Below, piece after piece: positions 1-8,561 of a DNA stretch of 54,539 nucleotides. Positions within the stretch are counted from its first letter, which is position 1; the number at the start of each line of letters is the position of its first letter. Location of the stretch: assembly GCF_001942465.1 (NCBI RefSeq), contig NZ_MKJY01000321.1, forward strand, positions 1 to 54,539, read 5' to 3'. The DNA is from Actinomadura sp. CNU-125 (GTDB taxonomy: Bacteria; Actinomycetota; Actinomycetes; Streptosporangiales; Streptosporangiaceae). The position numbers and the translations under genes are program-made. The notes below the pieces were generated by a model that was not told the DNA's origin, did not search any database, and was given only the letters and a program-made list of their open reading frames with translations.

Positions 1-98
1 GTCACGGGCAACTGCACCCAGCACCAGCGCGACGTCCCGCGGCGATCAAGAACGCCCGCGAGATGGCGCTGCTGCCCTACACCAGCACCGCGCGCTGA
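1..98 (+). CDS. rpsR: 30S ribosomal protein S18, C-terminal fragment (frameshifted)
   Basis: This is the tail of ribosomal protein S18, a small-subunit protein next to S6. The first 12 codons read VTGNCTQHQRDV. After about position 37 the expected S18 ending (AIKNAREMALLPYTSTAR) continues in another frame and stops at 96-98. One base is missing near 37-41, where the conserved sequence needs two codons between DV and AIKN. The 5' part lies outside the window. The gene sits 18 bases before rplI, the usual actinobacterial rpsF-ssb-rpsR-rplI order. Identity is certain. The frameshift is most likely a sequence error, because S18 is essential. Confidence 0.93.
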   Translation, partial: HGQLHPAPARRPAAIKNAREMALLPYTSTAR

Positions 99-116
99 GT
101 CAGGGGGACGCAGACC

Positions 117-563
117 ATGAAGCTCATCCTGACCCAGCAGGTCTCCGGGCTCGGCGAGCCCGGCGACGTCATCGACGTCCGTGACGGCTACGGCCGCAAC
201 TACCTGATCCCGCGCGGGTTCGCCATCCGGTGGACGCGCGGCGGCGAGAAGGAGATCGACTCGATCAAGAAGGCGCGTTCGGCCCGCGAGATCGCGACCG
301 TCGAGCACGCCAAGGAGGTCGCCGACCGGCTCGGCGGCCTGCGCGTCACGCTGCGCACCCGGACGGGCAGCAACGGCCGCCTGTTCGGCGCGGTGACCGC
401 GGCCGACATCGCCGAGGCGGTCAAGGCCGCCGACGGCCCCGACCTGGACCGCCGCCGCATCGAGATCGGCAACCCGATCAAGACCGTCGGCACCCACCGG
501 GTCAGCATCCGGCTGCACTCGGACGTCAACGCCACCATCGACGTCAACGTCGTCGAGGGCTGA
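117..563 (+). CDS. rplI: 50S ribosomal protein L9
   Basis: L9 binds 23S rRNA at the base of the L1 stalk. The 148-residue product has the family's normal length. It begins MKLILTQQVSGLGEPGDVI and carries the L9 signature DGYGRNYLIPRGFA at about residues 22-35. A long linker helix (about 40-75) and a C-terminal domain containing GSNGRLFGAVT follow. The ATG lies 18 bases after the rpsR stop, so the two are cotranscribed, and a strong hairpin follows the stop codon. Nothing is unusual. Confidence 0.98.
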   Translation: MKLILTQQVSGLGEPGDVIDVRDGYGRNYLIPRGFAIRWTRGGEKEIDSIKKARSAREIATVEHAKEVADRLGGLRVTLRTRTGSNGRLFGAVTAADIAEAVKAADGPDLDRRRIEIGNPIKTVGTHRVSIRLHSDVNATIDVNVVEG

Positions 564-582
564 CGCCCGACGCCCGCACGAT

Positions 583-627
583 CGCGAACCGGCCCCCACG
601 CGTCCACCGCGTGGGGGCCGGTTCGCG
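583..627 (+). terminator. Hairpin terminator after rplI
   Basis: A perfect 20-base inverted repeat (583-602 pairing with 608-627) closes a 5-base loop, 20 bases after the rplI stop. There is no clear U-tract, as is common in actinomycetes. It probably ends the ribosomal-protein operon. Confidence 0.85.
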
Positions 628-715
628 TGCGATGCCGTGAACCTCCCGTTGCTTTGGAAGATCGACAAGCGGCGGATACGTTCCGTTACTAGATCACCAC
701 GGAACGGAAGGGACG

Positions 716-1519
716 GTGTCGATCGTGCGATCAGGAGAGGACCTGCGGTTCGACCCGGCGCCGACGCGCCGGACGATCATCCGCGGCGCGATGGGGGCGG
801 GCCTGCTCGCGGCGGGTTTCGCCCCGCACAATGGGGCCATGGCGGACGAACTTCCCGCCGGGGGACCGGGCGGCCTCGGCGAGCGGACGGCGGCGGAGTT
901 CTGGGCGGGCGAACCGCGCCTCTACACGCGCGCCGACTGGGACGCCCGTCCGCCCAAACGTCCCGCCGAGGTGCTGAACCGCGCGCCGGACCACATCATC
1001 GTGCACCACACCGCGACGGCGAACAGCAAGGACAGGTCGCTCTCGCACGCGTTCGCGCTGTCCCGCAAGATCCAGCGCTGGCACATGGACGGCAACGGCT
1101 GGGACGACGCGGGCCAGCAGCTCACGATCAGCCGCGGCGGCATCGTCATGGAGGGCCGCAACCGCAGCCTCGACTCGATCCGCGCGGGGAACCTCGCCGT
1201 CGGCGCGCAGGTGCTGCACCACAACGACCACACCATCGGCATCGAGAACGAGGGCACCTACTCCACCAAGGGCGTTCCCAAACGGCTGTGGACATCCCTC
1301 GTCGAGGTGTGCGTGTGGCTCTGCGAGCAGTACCGTCTCGACCCCAACGAGGCGATCGCCGGGCACCGCGACTTCAACAACACCTCCTGCCCTGGCGACC
1401 GGCTCTACCGGAGGCTTCCCGACCTGCGCCGCGAGGTCGCGGCGCGCCTGGACGGGGTCCCGAAGGGCGGCGCCCACCCGGAGACGTCGATCTTCCCGCC
1501 GTTCGACCCCTTCGGGTGA
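716..1519 (+). CDS. Tat-exported N-acetylmuramoyl-L-alanine amidase (PGRP/amidase_2 family)
   Basis: This is a predicted zinc amidase that cleaves the bond between N-acetylmuramic acid and L-alanine in peptidoglycan. The 267-residue product starts at GTG. It has a twin-arginine signal (TRRTIIRG, RR at 18-19) followed by the hydrophobic stretch AMGAGLLAAGFA, so export by Tat is likely. The amidase_2/PGRP domain covers about 70-240. Zinc ligand candidates are His97/His98 in VHHTA, the His in AGHRDFNN and the Cys in TSCPG. It stands alone between the rplI terminator and a convergent gene. The exact substrate is inferred from the family. Confidence 0.88.
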   Translation: MSIVRSGEDLRFDPAPTRRTIIRGAMGAGLLAAGFAPHNGAMADELPAGGPGGLGERTAAEFWAGEPRLYTRADWDARPPKRPAEVLNRAPDHIIVHHTATANSKDRSLSHAFALSRKIQRWHMDGNGWDDAGQQLTISRGGIVMEGRNRSLDSIRAGNLAVGAQVLHHNDHTIGIENEGTYSTKGVPKRLWTSLVEVCVWLCEQYRLDPNEAIAGHRDFNNTSCPGDRLYRRLPDLRREVAARLDGVPKGGAHPETSIFPPFDPFG

Positions 1520-1544
1520 GCGCGCGCGCCTTCGTGCGTCGTCG

Positions 1545-1733
1545 TCACGTGCCGCGGTCGGTGTAACCGGTGCGGCGGCGGGCGATGTCCGGGTCGAGCT
1601 CCTCGACCAGCGACCAGATGCCGGCGACCCGCTCCACCAGCGTCTCGGGCGGCAGCTCGGCCAGGCCCTCGGCCGCCAGGTCGTCGATCGCCTGCGCGAG
1701 CCGGTCCAGAGGGTCGCCGTCCGTGGAACACAT
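1545..1733 (-). CDS. Small acidic hypothetical protein
   Basis: This is a 62-residue protein starting MCSTDGDPLDRLAQAIDD, predicted to be all helical and rich in Asp/Glu, ending in the basic ARRRTGYTDRGT. I do not recognise a domain. It looks like the short helical conserved proteins common in actinomycetes. It is convergent with the amidase gene and lies 92 bases beyond the MATE stop on the same strand. No clear ribosome binding site precedes the ATG. It is kept because its composition is protein-like, unlike the same frame further upstream, which is antisense to the MATE gene. Confidence 0.55.
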   Translation of the reverse strand: MCSTDGDPLDRLAQAIDDLAAEGLAELPPETLVERVAGIWSLVEELDPDIARRRTGYTDRGT

Positions 1734-1825
1734 GTTCGAATAGTAGTGAGCGGGAAGTGTGGGACGCGTGTGCTTTGCCGATTCGATACGCACATCGACG
1801 AACACGTAAAGTGATGACGTGTAGC

Positions 1826-3151
1826 TCAGCGGACGGCGCCGGTCACCATCCAGCGGTCCCCGCGTGCTCGCAGGCCGAGGGTGAGCATCCGCGTGCCCAT
1901 CCACAGCCCGATCGCGATCCACAGGCCGACGAGCCCGCCGCCCGTCCGGTACGCGACGAGCGCGGCGGGCAGGAACACCAGCGTCGCGACGAGCGTCGTC
2001 GCGGCCAGGTACCCGCCGTCGCCCGCGCCGATCAGGATGCCGTCCAGGACGAACACCACGCCCGCGATCGGCTGCAGCAGCGCGACGAGCAGCAGTGACG
2101 CGAGCAGCAGGTCGCGCACGTCGCCGTCCCCGGTGAACAGCCCGGGCAGCCACGGCCGGACCACGAGGATCAGCGCTCCGAACAGCACTCCGCAGGCGAT
2201 GCCCCAGCCGACCATCCGCCGGGTGACGGCCCGCGTCCCCGCGACGTCCGACGCCCCCAGGTACCGGCCGGTGATCGCCTGCCCCGCGATCGCGATGGCG
2301 TCCAGCGCGAACGCCAGCAGTGTCCACACCTGGAATCCGACCTGGTAGGCGGCGATCTCCGCGTCGCCCATCCGCGCCGCGATCGACGTCCCCGCGATCA
2401 GCACGACGCGGAGCGCGGCCGTCCGCAGCAGCAGCCCGAACCCCGCGGTCGCCGCCGTCCGCAGCCCCGCCGCGTCCGGACGCACCGGCGCGCCGTGCCG
2501 TCGCGCCCCCCGCAGCACCACCGCGACGTAGACGGCCGCGCTGCCCGTCTGCGCGAGGACGGTCCCCCACGCCGAACCCGCGATGCCCCACTCCAGGACG
2601 ATCACGAACAGCACGTTGAGCACCAGGTTGCCGCCGAAGCCGCCGACCGACACGAGCAGCGGCGTCCGCGTGTCCTGCAGGCCGCGCAGCACGCCCGTCC
2701 CCGCGAGCACCACGAGCATGGACGGGATGCCGAACAGACTCACCCGCAGGTACGTCTCGGCGTAGGGCGCCACGTCCGCCGACGCGCCGAACGCGTCGAC
2801 GATCGCCGGAACCAGCGGCCACGCGGCCGCGACGAGCACCGCCCCGATCGCGAGCGCGAGCCACATCCCGTCGATGCCCTGCCGGATCGCCGCCCGCAGA
2901 TCGCCCGCACCGACCTGCCGGGCGACGCCCGCGGTCGTCCCGTACGCGAGGAAGACGCACAGGTACACCAGCGTGCTCAGCGCCTGCCCCGCCACGCCCA
3001 GGCCGCCGAGCTGGCCGGTGCCGAGGTGCCCGATGATGGCGCTGTCGGTCAGCAGGAACAGGGGTTCGGCGACCAGGGCGCCGAACGCCGGCACGGCCAG
3101 CCGCAGGATCTCGCGGTCGTGCGCGCTCACGAGACGGCGGGGGTTCATCAC
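1826..3151 (-). CDS. MATE family efflux transporter (DinF-like)
   Basis: This is a multidrug and toxin extrusion exporter, an Na+- or H+-driven antiporter in the cytoplasmic membrane. The 441-residue product has about 12 hydrophobic segments in two MatE halves (about 15-175 and 235-395). The N-terminal region EILRLAVPAFGALVAEPLF and the segment DSAIIGHLGTGQLGGLGVA are typical of the DinF branch. The internal RGLQDTRTPLLVS is a conserved loop. It is transcribed away from dnaB, and their shared 334-base upstream region holds the DnaA-box cluster. The substrate cannot be inferred. Confidence 0.9.
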   Translation of the reverse strand: MMNPRRLVSAHDREILRLAVPAFGALVAEPLFLLTDSAIIGHLGTGQLGGLGVAGQALSTLVYLCVFLAYGTTAGVARQVGAGDLRAAIRQGIDGMWLALAIGAVLVAAAWPLVPAIVDAFGASADVAPYAETYLRVSLFGIPSMLVVLAGTGVLRGLQDTRTPLLVSVGGFGGNLVLNVLFVIVLEWGIAGSAWGTVLAQTGSAAVYVAVVLRGARRHGAPVRPDAAGLRTAATAGFGLLLRTAALRVVLIAGTSIAARMGDAEIAAYQVGFQVWTLLAFALDAIAIAGQAITGRYLGASDVAGTRAVTRRMVGWGIACGVLFGALILVVRPWLPGLFTGDGDVRDLLLASLLLVALLQPIAGVVFVLDGILIGAGDGGYLAATTLVATLVFLPAALVAYRTGGGLVGLWIAIGLWMGTRMLTLGLRARGDRWMVTGAVR

Positions 3152-3485
3152 CGCTGAAACCTACCAGGGTGTAACCCACGAAACGGAGTTCACCCCTTAC
3201 CGGAAAGTTCTTCGGCGACTTTCTTTCGCCCACACCCCGTGGACGAAGTCGTGCCTGGTCAGGAAGCCGCCACGCGATCTTGTGGATAACTGTCCCCAGA
3301 GTTGTCCACAGGTCTTGCACAAGCTCTACGGCGTGTTTGCACAGGTTGTCCACATAGTTATCCACAGGCTGCTTTGCTCCGCGCCCCCGATGCTCGGGAG
3401 AATGTCGGACGCCTCGGATAGACCTGAGACGCACGGGCGACGCGCGGACGGGGCCGCCGACGCCCGAGATGAAGGGGGTGCAGCC
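3152..3485. promoter_or_regulatory. Divergent MATE/dnaB intergenic region with four perfect DnaA boxes
   Basis: This 334-base gap has no gene. It contains four exact 9-mers: TTATCCACA in reverse at 3281-3289, TTGTCCACA at 3302-3310 and 3346-3354, and TTATCCACA at 3358-3366. Two looser copies (TTGCACAAG, TTTGCACAG) lie between them. These match the classical DnaA box and its actinobacterial variant. Four boxes within 86 bases just before a replicative helicase gene suggest DnaA control of dnaB transcription or a DnaA-titrating site. It is probably not oriC itself, since dnaA and dnaN are not adjacent. Confidence 0.8.
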
Positions 3486-5679
3486 GTGAGCGTGTCCGAC
3501 CTCGGACCCCATGAGCAGGAATTCGAACGCACTCCCCCGCACGACATCGCCGCCGAACAGGGCGTCCTCGGCGGCATGCTGCTCTCCCAGGACGCCATCG
3601 CCGAGGTCATCGAGGTCCTGCGCACCTCCGACTTCTACCGGCCCGCGCACCAGATCATCTACGACATCGTCCTCGACCTCTACGGCCGCGGCGACCCCGC
3701 CGACGCCGTCACCGTCTCCGGTGAGCTCACCAAGAACGGCGAGATCAACCGCATCGGCGGCGCCCCGTACCTGCACACGCTGATCTCCTCGGTGCCCACC
3801 GCCGCCAACGCCGGCTACTACGCCAAGATCGTCCACGAGCGCGCCGTGCTGCGCCGCCTCGTCGAGACCGGCACCCGCATCGTCCAGATGGGCTACGCCG
3901 CCGACGGCGCCGACGCGACGAGGTGCTCGACCGGGCCCAGGCCGAGGTCTTCGCCATCGCCGAGAAGCGCGCCGGCGAAGACTACGTGCCGCTCAGCGAG
4001 ATCATGCCCGGCGCCCTGGACGAGATCGAGGCGATCGGCAGCCGCGGCGGCCAGATGGTCGGCACCCCCACCGGCTTCGCCGACCTCGACGCCCTCACCA
4101 ACGGCCTCCACCCGGGTCAGATGATCGTCGTCGCCGCGCGCCCCGCGATGGGCAAAGCCCTCAAATGCGACACGCCGCTTCCGACCCCCTCGGGTTGGAC
4201 GACGATGGGCGAGGTCCGTGTCGGTGACCACCTGATCGGTGCCGACGGCAGGCCCACCCGGGTCACCGCCGCCACCGAGGTCATGGAGGGGCGCCCCTGC
4301 TACGAGATCGAGTTCTCCGACGGCGAGGTCATCGTCGCCGACGCCGAACACCAGTGGCGCACCACCGCCCGACCCGCGCGCCGGGCCGGGCGTCCCGAGG
4401 TCCTCGCCGGAGCCGGGAGCGGACGTCCCGGCGGGTTCGGCGGCGAGCGCGAACCGGCGCCCGCCACACGGACCAGAACGACGGCGCAGATCCTCGCCAC
4501 CCTTCGCCACGACGGCGCCCCGAACCACGCGGTCGAGGCGGCCGCCCCCTTCCGTCTCCCCGCGGCCGACCTCCCCGTCGACCCGTACCTGCTCGGGCTG
4601 CGACTGGGCTCCGGCCGGGCATCGCACCTCCCGGACGGCTACCTCCGCGCGTCCGCCGAACAGCGCCGGGCCGTCCTCGACGGGCTCCTGGACACGGCGG
4701 CCGACACCGGGGAGGACGGCCGCGTCCGCCTGACGGTCGCGAGCGCGCACCTCGCGCACGCGGTCCACGAGCTGCTCGCGACCCTCGGCCGCCGCGCCAC
4801 CGTCGGAGCCGGACGTCCGGACGGTGCGGCGCCCCACCGGGTCAGCCTCGCCGACACCGACACCGACACCGGCGCCGACGCGCGGGTCCGCCACATCGTG
4901 GACGTGCGGCGGGTGGCGAGCGTGCCGGTGCGGTGCGTCCAGGTCGACAACGCCGACCACATGTACCTGGCGGGGCGGTCGTGCGTCCCGACGCACAACT
5001 CGACGCTCGCGCTCGACTTCGCGCGGGCGGCGTCGATCAAGCACGGGCTGACGTCGGCGTTCTTCAGCCTGGAGATGGGCCGCAACGAGATCACGATGCG
5101 CCTGCTGTCGGCGGAGGCGCGGGTGGCGCTGCACGCGATGCGGTCCGGCACGATGCAGGACGAGGACTGGACGCGCCTGGCGCGGCGGATGAGCGAGGTC
5201 GCCGAGGCGCCCCTGTTCATCGACGACTCCCCGAACATGTCGATGATGGAGATCCGGGCGAAGTGCCGGCGGCTGAAACAGCAGCACGACCTGAGGCTCG
5301 TGATCATCGACTACCTGCAGCTGATGCGTCCGGCAAGCGGGTGGAGAGCCGCCAGGTCGAGGTGTCGGAGTTCTCCCGGTCGCTGAAGCTGCTCGCGAAG
5401 GAACTCGGCGTCCCCGTCATCGCGCTGTCGCAGCTCAACCGAGGTCCCGAGCAGCGAACGGACAAAAAGCCCATGGTGTCCGACCTTCGCGAGTCGGGCA
5501 GCATCGAGCAGGACGCGGACATGGTGATCCTGCTGCATCGCGAGGACGCGTACGAGAAGGAGTCGCCGCGGGCCGGCGAGGCCGACCTGATCGTCGCCAA
5601 GCACCGTAACGGGCCGACGGCGACCGTGACCGTCGCGTTCCAGGGGCACTACAGCCGCTTCGTCGACATGGCCCAGTAG
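3486..5679 (+). CDS. dnaB: Replicative DNA helicase DnaB, intein-containing (two frameshifts)
   Basis: DnaB is the hexameric 5'-3' helicase of the replication fork. The GTG at 3486 follows an AAGGGGG ribosome binding site; an in-frame ATG at 3402 is an alternative. The N-terminal domain (TPPHDIAAEQGVLGGMLL) is followed by the RecA-like domain, whose Walker A AARPAMGK-STLALDFA is split by an intein at 4157-4999. Walker B VIIDYLQLM and the QLNRGPEQR and SDLRESGSIEQDAD segments follow. The reading frame breaks near 3917 and near 5327, and each break is repaired by adding one base. Because dnaB is essential, these are probably sequence errors. The gene should give about 450 residues of helicase after splicing. 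Confidence 0.93.
4157..4999 (+). mobile_element. DnaB intein, class 3 type (WCT motif), endonuclease degenerate
   Basis: This 281-residue intein interrupts the DnaB Walker A loop between GK and S. It begins with Ala (ALKCDTPLPTPSGWTT) instead of Cys or Ser and ends THN, with Ser as the +1 residue. The class 3 triad is visible: Trp67 two residues after the block B His65, Cys260 in block F (VPVRCVQVDN), and Thr279 before His280-Asn281. In class 3 inteins the block F Cys makes the branched intermediate directly. The central region holds two LAGLIDADG-like helices. In the first (LLGLRLGSG) Ser152 replaces the usual catalytic Asp, and in the second (LDGLLDTAA) Ala181 does. Splicing should work, but DNA cleavage probably does not. 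Confidence 0.9.
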
Positions 5680-5693
5680 ATCGCCGGGAAATA

Positions 5694-5712
5694 TTTGACC
5701 CGCAGGTCTAAA
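5694..5712. promoter_or_regulatory. Candidate TetR operator 1 (tetR promoter)
   Basis: TTTGACCCGCAGGTCTAAA is an imperfect palindrome 21 bases before the tetR GTG. It shares the pattern TTTGnnCCnGnAGnTCnAAA with the site at 6356-6374 in front of the SDR gene, which suggests one regulator binding both promoters. Confidence 0.55.
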
Positions 5713-5732
5713 ACCGTGCTAGTGTCGAGGAC

Positions 5733-6311
5733 GTGGGAAGACCGAAGCAGTTCGATCCGGATGTCGCCGTCGAGCGGGCGATGGACGTGTTCTGGCGTAA
5801 GGGCTACGCCGGGACGAGTCCGCAAGACCTCGCCGTCGCGATCGGCATCGGCAAGGGCAGCCTCTACAACACCTTCGGGAGCAAGCACGCGCTGTTCGAA
5901 CAGGCGCTGCGGCGGTACCGGGACGACCAGGCCGCCGCGCTGGTCGAGCTGCTCGAACAGCCGGGGCCGGTGAAGGAGCGGCTGCGCGAGGTGCTGGAGA
6001 TGCTCGTCGCGATGGACCTCGCCGACCCGGATCGGCGCGGCTGCCTGGCCGTGAACTCGGCGGCCGAGGTCGCGTCGGACGATCCGGTGGCGGCCGAGCT
6101 GGTCCGGCGCATGCTGGACCGGACGGAGGGCGCCTTCCGTGCGCTGATCGAGCGGGGCCAGCGGGCGGGCGAGATCGCGGCCGACCGCGATGCCGCCGCC
6201 CTCGGGAGCCTGCTGGCGAACACGGTCGTGGGGCTGCGGCTGATGGTGCGGGTCGCGGAGGGGCCCGAACGGCTCGACCGGGTGATCGACGCGGTGGTCG
6301 ACTCCCTCTGA
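5733..6311 (+). CDS. TetR/AcrR family transcriptional regulator
   Basis: A 192-residue repressor-type regulator starting at GTG. The N-terminal helix-turn-helix spans about 8-55 (AVERAMDVFWRKGYAGTS, then GIGKGSLYNTFGSKHALF). The C-terminal helical ligand domain contains the RRGCLAVNSAAEVA segment seen in the branch of TetR proteins that control quinone or oxidoreductase genes. The next gene, 75 bases downstream on the same strand, is an SDR oxidoreductase. Matching palindromes precede both genes, so the likely targets are itself and the SDR. The ligand is unknown. Confidence 0.9.
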   Translation: MGRPKQFDPDVAVERAMDVFWRKGYAGTSPQDLAVAIGIGKGSLYNTFGSKHALFEQALRRYRDDQAAALVELLEQPGPVKERLREVLEMLVAMDLADPDRRGCLAVNSAAEVASDDPVAAELVRRMLDRTEGAFRALIERGQRAGEIAADRDAAALGSLLANTVVGLRLMVRVAEGPERLDRVIDAVVDSL

Positions 6312-6355
6312 TCCGGACGCGGCGTCCGCCCCGTCCGGCTTTCTTTCGCCCGAAT

Positions 6356-6374
6356 TTTGTACCTGTAGTTCAAA
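6356..6374. promoter_or_regulatory. Candidate TetR operator 2 (SDR promoter)
   Basis: TTTGTACCTGTAGTTCAAA is a palindrome with the same spacing and conserved positions as the site at 5694-5712. It ends just before the SDR ribosome binding site (AAGGAG) and lies in the tetR-SDR gap. Confidence 0.55.
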
Positions 6375-6386
6375 AAGGAGAATGTC

Positions 6387-7169
6387 ATGAAGCTGGGACT
6401 CGACTCGAAGACGGCCGTCGTCACCGGTGCTTCCCGGGGGATCGGCCTCGCGACCGTCCGGACCCTGGTGGACGAGGGCGTGCGCGTCGTCGGTGCCGCC
6501 CGCACCGTGACGCCCGAGTTGAAGGAGACGGGCGCCCACGCGGTGGCGGCCGACCTGAGCACCGCGGAGGGCGTCGCCGCCCTGATGGACGCGGCGTTCA
6601 CCGAACTGGGCGGCATCGACCTGCTGGTGAACAACGTCGGCGGCGGGGACGACGTCACGCCGGGCGGGTTCCTCGACGTCGACGACGCCGCGTGGGGCAG
6701 CATCTTCGACGTCAACCTGCTGAGCGCGGTCCGGACCACGCGGGCGGCGCTGCCGAGTCTGATCGAGCGGCGCGGGTCGATCGTCAACGTCTCGTCCATG
6801 AACTCGCGGGTGCCCGCGGCCGGTCCGGTCGCCTACAGCGCGGCGAAGGCGGCGCTGACCGCGCTGGGCAAGTCGCTGGCCGAGGAGTTCGGGCCGCAGG
6901 GGGTGCGCGTGAACACCGTGTCGCCGGGCGTCGTCCGCACCGCCATCTGGGAAGCCCCGGACGGGTTCGGCGCGAAGATGGCGGCCGCGATCGGGGTGGA
7001 CCACGCCGCCCTCCTCGACGGGATGCCGCAGGGCGCCGGGATCACCAGCGGCCGCATCACCGAACCCGGCGAGGTGGCGGCGCTGATCGTGTTCCTGCTG
7101 TCCGACGTCGCGGGGAACATCATGGGCGCCGAGTACCTCATCGACGGAGGCTCGGTGAAGACGAGCTGA
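6387..7169 (+). CDS. SDR family NAD(P)-dependent oxidoreductase
   Basis: A classical short-chain dehydrogenase/reductase of 260 residues. The Rossmann motif TGASRGIG lies at about 14-21, NNVGGG at about 81-86, the catalytic Ser in NVSSM, and the YSAAK motif supplies the Tyr and Lys. SPGVVRT follows. The ATG has a clear AAGGAG site. It is probably repressed by the TetR encoded just upstream and ends at a bidirectional hairpin. The substrate is unknown; the context (an AcrR-type ligand-responsive regulator) suggests a small lipophilic carbonyl compound. Confidence 0.9.
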   Translation: MKLGLDSKTAVVTGASRGIGLATVRTLVDEGVRVVGAARTVTPELKETGAHAVAADLSTAEGVAALMDAAFTELGGIDLLVNNVGGGDDVTPGGFLDVDDAAWGSIFDVNLLSAVRTTRAALPSLIERRGSIVNVSSMNSRVPAAGPVAYSAAKAALTALGKSLAEEFGPQGVRVNTVSPGVVRTAIWEAPDGFGAKMAAAIGVDHAALLDGMPQGAGITSGRITEPGEVAALIVFLLSDVAGNIMGAEYLIDGGSVKTS

Positions 7170-7172
7170 AAC

Positions 7173-7212
7173 GATGGCCCGTCCGCCGCGGGAGCGCGGG
7201 GGACGGGCCATC
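7173..7212. terminator. Bidirectional hairpin between SDR and ABC permease
   Basis: GATGGCCCGTCC (7173-7184) pairs perfectly with 7201-7212. It sits between the SDR stop and the stop of the convergent ABC permease, so it can end both transcripts. Confidence 0.75.
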
Positions 7213-7214
7213 GC

Positions 7215-8561
7215 TCAGGCGGAGACGGCATCGATCGCCGGCGTGCGGAGGGCGCGGCGGGTCGCGGTGGCGATCGTCGCGCCGGTGAGGACGGCCGCGA
7301 GCGCGACGACCGCGACGTACGTCCACGCGTCGCCCTCCGGGAACGGGGAGTCCACGCGGGCCAGGCTGAACGGGACGATCGTGAACAGCGCGGCGACGGA
7401 CCCGCAGGCGACGCCGAGGGCGGTCTGCACCACCGACTCCACCGCGACCGTGTACATGACCTGGCGGGGCGTCGCGCCGACGAGGCGGGTCTGCCCGAAC
7501 TCGCGGCGGCGGTGCGCGGTCGCCGCGACCAGCGTATTGATCAACATGATCGCGGTGAACACGATGATCATGCCGATGACCACGAAGTTCAGCGTCTCGA
7601 TGTTCTTCTCCTCGGAGGTCTTGGCGATCCCCGCGGCGGACACGGCGGCGTTCTCGGTGGATTGCAGGTAGAGGGTGCCGACGGCGATGCCGGTGAACAG
7701 GATCACCGGAGTGACCGCGGCGGCCATGGCGTTCGTGCGGCGCAGCATCCCGGTGACGGCCAGGTCGCCCGCCGCGCCGCCGAACCGGCGCAGCGGACCG
7801 GCCAGCACCGACGCGGCCCGCCGCACGATCGCGGGCGCCAGCAGCGCCAGACCGAGCGCGGCGAAGATGTCGGCCTGCCCGGAGGTCGCCATGGCGTCGC
7901 TGCCCTCGTCCTTCATGACCGTCACCGTGATGACCGCCTCGTTGATCGCGACCACGAAGAACAGCACCGCGAACACGATCCGCTTCTTCGTCAGCCGCCC
8001 CGAGTCGGTGTCGGCGAGCGTGTCGGCGATCCGGCCGCGGGCGAGCCGCCGCGCGGTGAGCAGCGCGGCACCGACCGCGGACACGAACGTGATGCCGACG
8101 CCCATCGAGATCGCGATCGGGCCGAAGGCGTGCGAGACGTCCGCGGGGACCTGCCCGGTGTCGTGCAGGAGCGCGAGCAGCCCGCGCCCGGCGAGGACGG
8201 CGGGCCCGATCGCGAGCAGCGCCGCGACCACGGCGAGCCCCGCGGCCTCCCCGGTGATCATGCGGCTGAGCTGCGCGGGCGTCGCACCGATGCTCTTCAG
8301 CAGCGCCATCTCCGCCGACCGCTGCCGGACCGACAGCGTCAGCGTGGACGTCACGGCGAAGACGACGAGGAGCAGCCCCCAGCCGCCGACGACGCTCGCC
8401 ATCGTGACCAGCGTCGTGTGGGCCGACCCGCTGGTTCCGGACGCCGTGTCGAGCATCGACGCGAACGCCATCAGGATCGTCGCGCCGAGGAACAACGCGA
8501 GGAAACTCGCGGTGAACGCGCCCGCCCGCTTGCGCAGGGAACGCAGCGCCAGGGCGGTCAT
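7215..8561 (-). CDS. ABC transporter permease, FtsX/MacB-like
   Basis: A 448-residue membrane subunit of an ABC exporter. It has a short N-terminal TM segment (SFLALFLGATILMAFA), then FtsX-type permease segments, including a second pair near the C-terminus (NFVVIGMIIVFTAIMLINTL, then TYVAVVALAAVLTGATIA). The conserved FtsX loop patterns MALLKSIGATPAQL and QTRLVGATPRQV both occur, showing an internally duplicated permease. Its ATG overlaps the stop of the upstream ATPase gene by four bases, so the two form one complex. The exported substrate is not inferable; such systems often move lipids, antibiotics or peptides. Confidence 0.9.
   Translation of the reverse strand: MTALALRSLRKRAGAFTASFLALFLGATILMAFASMLDTASGTSGSAHTTLVTMASVVGGWGLLLVVFAVTSTLTLSVRQRSAEMALLKSIGATPAQLSRMITGEAAGLAVVAALLAIGPAVLAGRGLLALLHDTGQVPADVSHAFGPIAISMGVGITFVSAVGAALLTARRLARGRIADTLADTDSGRLTKKRIVFAVLFFVVAINEAVITVTVMKDEGSDAMATSGQADIFAALGLALLAPAIVRRAASVLAGPLRRFGGAAGDLAVTGMLRRTNAMAAAVTPVILFTGIAVGTLYLQSTENAAVSAAGIAKTSEEKNIETLNFVVIGMIIVFTAIMLINTLVAATAHRRREFGQTRLVGATPRQVMYTVAVESVVQTALGVACGSVAALFTIVPFSLARVDSPFPEGDAWTYVAVVALAAVLTGATIATATRRALRTPAIDAVSA

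Noticed and set aside
1810..1825. TGTAGCTCAGCGG, resembling a tRNA D arm
   Set aside because: No acceptor, anticodon or T arm can be built around it; it lies at the MATE stop codon.
3281..3366. DnaA-box cluster considered as oriC itself
   Set aside because: oriC in this group normally lies between dnaA and dnaN, which are not adjacent, and no extended AT-rich unwinding region is seen.
1734..3836. Long open frame on the minus strand spanning dnaB's start, the DnaA-box region and the MATE gene
   Set aside because: It is a GC-skew shadow, rich in Arg/Gly/Ala repeats, without domains. Only its last 62 residues (1545-1733) look like a protein.
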